From Cyanobacteriota bacterium (GTDB taxonomy: Bacteria > Cyanobacteriota > Cyanobacteriia > Leptolyngbyales > Leptolyngbyaceae), in the NCBI GenBank assembly GCA_027482985.1, contig JAIXVO010000207.1:1-7276 (forward strand): DNA of 7,276 bases, written 5' to 3'. The stretch's first letter is position 1, and the number at the start of each line of letters is the position of its first letter. The notes beneath the pieces are model-generated. The model saw only the letters and a program-made list of their open reading frames with translations, was not told the DNA's origin and made no database searches. Shown in pieces: positions 5,660 through 7,276 of this stretch. The position numbers and the translations under genes were made by a program.

Positions 5660-6055
5660 TTAGTGGGAAGTTAGGGCAGCTTGCGCTAAAGTCCAATCGG
5701 GTCGCAGGTTACGGGCTTGCCGCAGATAGGGATGGTAAATCTCAATCTCCGGATTGGGCGTATTGAAGTGAATCAGAAACCGAATACACCGCTCCAAACT
5801 GCCAGCCACGTGCATTTGCTGCACATCTAACAGCGGCACATTCGCCCAATGGGGACGTTCACGGGCGATCGCGGCGGGGAAAATCGCATCCAAATCCTTC
5901 GTGACCGAAAACGTGATGCTGACGATCTCGTCCATATCAAGCTGATTATGCAGCTCTAATTCATCTAGCAGCTCATGTACTGCCTCTCGAATGGCAGCAA
6001 CTGAGTTCTCTGAAACCGTTGTTGCTCCACGAATTGCTCGAACGCGCCAGCCCAC
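5660..6055 (-). CDS. aroH: Chorismate mutase, AroH class
   Basis: This enzyme converts chorismate to prephenate, the committed step to Phe and Tyr, and is expected to be a cytoplasmic trimer. The 131-residue protein aligns over its full length with Bacillus subtilis AroH (127 residues). WRVRAIRGATTV at the N-terminus holds Arg9 (B. subtilis Arg7). FPAAIARERP holds Arg65 (Arg63). The segment QQMHVAGSLERCIRF holds Arg92 (Arg90). IYHPYLRQARNLRPD holds Tyr110 (Tyr108) and Arg118 (Arg116). At the position of the catalytic Glu78, this protein has Gln80, and Cys75 becomes Asp77. The longest frame runs from a TTG at 6106, and an ATG lies at 6082. GGAGG at 6064-6068, eight bases before the GTG at 6055, gives a protein that starts just before the conserved core and fits the family length, so I use it. 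It lies 316 bases after sppA and 114 before the CHAT-FHA gene. Confidence 0.95.
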   Translation of the reverse strand: MGWRVRAIRGATTVSENSVAAIREAVHELLDELELHNQLDMDEIVSITFSVTKDLDAIFPAAIARERPHWANVPLLDVQQMHVAGSLERCIRFLIHFNTPNPEIEIYHPYLRQARNLRPDWTLAQAALTSH

Positions 6056-6063
6056 GCTTGTAT

Positions 6064-6068
6064 CCTCC
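6064..6068 (-). promoter_or_regulatory. Shine-Dalgarno GGAGG for aroH GTG start
   Basis: On the minus strand GGAGG is followed by eight bases and GTG (6053-6055). The upstream candidate starts (TTG 6106, ATG 6082) have no comparable site and would add 9-17 residues absent from B. subtilis AroH. Confidence 0.8.
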
Positions 6069-6202
6069 ACTCGCTTAACCATAAATGTGATTTGTAATCC
6101 AACCAATAACGCCGCACCGAGACGACTTAATTGCTTCCTCGATAATGACGGATAACCCTTAAAACGTCAGCCTGCTGATCGAAAGCGTTACCTAAAGTTT
6201 AA

Positions 6203-6231
6203 AGGGCAGAGGGCAGTCGGCAGTCGGCAGA
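6203..6231. repeat. Heptanucleotide tandem repeat, left array (STRR type)
   Basis: Four head-to-tail seven-base units are seen: GGGCAGA, GGGCAGT, CGGCAGT, CGGCAGA (6204-6231). The first fourteen bases (6203-6216) are the exact reverse complement of part of the CCCTCTG array at 6338-6365. Such short tandem heptamers are a known class of cyanobacterial intergenic repeat. Confidence 0.75.
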
Positions 6232-6246
6232 AGTTAGGATCCAAGC

Positions 6247-6269
6247 TTCGACGTGAGCGCTCAGCCGAA
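6247..6269. repeat. Imperfect palindrome between the heptamer arrays
   Basis: The core TGAGCGCTCA (6254-6263) is a perfect ten-base palindrome. TTCG at 6247-6250 and CGAA at 6266-6269 extend it, with unpaired bases between. It resembles the 'TTCGAC...GCTCAGCC' palindromic units I recall as scattered in bacterial genomes. It is followed by two further heptamers, GTCAGGA and GTCAGAA (6274-6287). Confidence 0.45.
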
Positions 6270-6337
6270 CATAGTCAGGAGTCAGAAGAGAGAAGGCCGG
6301 GTCAAAAATGGATACCCCAACGGTAAAAAGGGCTGTT

Positions 6338-6365
6338 CCCTCTGCCCTCTGCCCTCTGCCCTCTG
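6338..6365. repeat. Heptanucleotide tandem repeat (CCCTCTG)x4, right array
   Basis: Four perfect CCCTCTG units end seven bases from the sppA stop codon. The array is inverted with respect to the left array at 6203-6231, and the two could pair as a long-range stem enclosing about 125 bases. The rest of 6056-6371 holds no gene that I can support. Confidence 0.85.
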
Positions 6366-6371
6366 CCTTCC

Positions 6372-7226
6372 CTACGGTCGATACAGCCAGAGGGGGAGGC
6401 CGTTGGTTTCGAGTTCAAAGTCGAGCCATTGGGTGGTGGCGGCGAGGGCAGGCCAGGTGGAAAGTTGCTGGAGGGCACTGGCGGGGGGAGAGAGGGTTTC
6501 GCGGGAAAGGATGCGGTTAAGCAGGGGTTTCTTTTCTTCCAGGGTGAAGGTGCGCGTCTTTTCGGGGTCGAGTCCGGCGAGTTCGGCGGCCCAGCGGCGG
6601 GCATCTTCTTCGGTGCCCAGGCGATCGACCACGCCCAAGGCTACGGCTTGTTGGCCCGTGAAGATGCGGCCATCGGCAAAGGTGCGGACGGTATCGACGG
6701 CCAGGTTGCGGGCTTCGGCGACGGTTTGCACAAATTGCTGATAGCTAATGTCGATCAGTTCTTGCAGAATGTGGCGTTCGGAGTCAGTCATTTCGCGATC
6801 GAAGGCCAAAATATCTTTGTAGGGGCCAGATTTGATCGTCTTGAACGACACGCCGACGCGATCCAGGAGTCGCTCCAGATTATTACCGCGCAAAATCACC
6901 CCGATGCTGCCTGTAATCGTGCCGGGGTTGGCCATGATGTGTTGGGCACCCATGCCGATGTAAACGCCACCAGAGGCCGAGATATTACCGAAGCTGGCGA
7001 CAATTTTGGTCTTCTCTTGCAGCTTTTTGAGGGCTTGATAAATTTCCTGCGAATCGCCCACCGTCCCCCCCGGACTATCGATGCGTAAGAGCAGGGCCGG
7101 GAATTTTCGTTCTTCGACTGTTTTCAGGGCTTCTAAAACCCGTTTGCGAGTGCCACTCGCGATCGCCCCATTAATTTCAATGCGGGCAATTTGCTTCCGA
7201 AATCGGGGCTTGATGAACCAAACCAT
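6372..7226 (-). CDS. sppA: Signal peptide peptidase SppA, short form
   Basis: This is a serine-lysine protease of the S49 family that degrades signal peptides and other membrane-associated peptides. The 284-residue protein has a single SppA domain (about 12-215). The serine motif ISASGGVY has Ser85 as the nucleophile. The lysine motif KSGPYKDI has Lys137 as the general base. RIDSPGGTVGDS (48-59) and the segment ANPGTITGSIGV (99-110) are also family hallmarks. GRIFTGQQAVALGVVDRLGT (186-205) is the conserved C-terminal signature of the domain. Residues 216-284 are a poorly conserved tail. No N-terminal membrane segment is present: the protein begins MVWFIKPRFRKQIARIEING, so attachment to the membrane, if any, would be peripheral. 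The ATG at 7226 is the only reasonable start and has no strong Shine-Dalgarno sequence. The gene is the first of the minus-strand run visible here, and the 50 bases upstream show no clear promoter. Confidence 0.95.
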   Translation of the reverse strand: MVWFIKPRFRKQIARIEINGAIASGTRKRVLEALKTVEERKFPALLLRIDSPGGTVGDSQEIYQALKKLQEKTKIVASFGNISASGGVYIGMGAQHIMANPGTITGSIGVILRGNNLERLLDRVGVSFKTIKSGPYKDILAFDREMTDSERHILQELIDISYQQFVQTVAEARNLAVDTVRTFADGRIFTGQQAVALGVVDRLGTEEDARRWAAELAGLDPEKTRTFTLEEKKPLLNRILSRETLSPPASALQQLSTWPALAATTQWLDFELETNGLPLWLYRP

Positions 7227-7276
7227 GATGCGTATCTACGTGAAGTAAAGAGAACAATCCAACCTTGCTCACCGCA

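Noticed and set aside
6237..6248. Adjacent GGATCC and AAGCTT (BamHI and HindIII sites), suggesting a cloning scar
   Set aside because: The flanks are ordinary cyanobacterial repeats with no vector sequence; the AAGCTT runs into the natural palindrome at 6247. Chance is sufficient.
6338..6365. CRISPR-like repeat array
   Set aside because: The units are seven bases long and contiguous, with no spacers and no cas genes nearby.
6429..7088. 219-codon plus-strand frame opposite sppA
   Set aside because: It is an antisense shadow of sppA, which has all its catalytic motifs; the shadow protein is Gly-rich with no recognisable domain.

Overview
The window looks like a piece of a cyanobacterial chromosome. 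The octamer GCGATCGC (the HIP1 palindrome that is over-represented in many cyanobacteria) occurs at least fourteen times in about 7.3 kb. The sppA-aroH gap carries heptanucleotide tandem repeats of the cyanobacterial STRR type. Several proteins (CHAT-FHA protein, short SppA, AroH chorismate mutase) are of kinds common in filamentous cyanobacteria. The genus cannot be read from the sequence alone.

Layout from left to right: (1) positions 1-193 hold no convincing gene but contain a strong hairpin that competes with a second pairing. (2) A minus-strand pair, probably one transcription unit, encodes a [4Fe-4S] family 4 uracil-DNA glycosylase (1171-1896) followed 35 bases later by an alpha/beta hydrolase (194-1135) with an unexplained C-terminal domain. 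(3) A divergent gap of about 200 bases contains a faint small minus-strand reading frame (1952-2044). (4) A solitary plus-strand phosphoribosyltransferase gene lies at 2102-2839. (5) A convergent, repeat-rich gap follows (2840-3059). (6) A long minus-strand run has gene order, in the direction of transcription, sppA (6372-7226), aroH (5660-6055), a CHAT-FHA protein (3890-5545) and an unrecognised 231-residue protein (3060-3755).

Most of the genes are housekeeping: base-excision repair, chorismate to prephenate for Phe/Tyr synthesis, and membrane-peptide proteolysis. The part that could be a less described system is the CHAT-FHA gene and its downstream neighbour. The CHAT part has an intact His/Cys dyad typical of caspase-like proteases, and the FHA part is the kind of domain that reads phosphothreonine. 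The next gene encodes an acidic, mostly helical protein of unknown family that could be a partner or substrate. This is inference from adjacency only.

Ribosome-binding sites settle three starts against the longest open frames: aroH starts at a GTG at 6055, the phosphoribosyltransferase at an ATG at 2102, and the 231-residue protein at an ATG at 3755.
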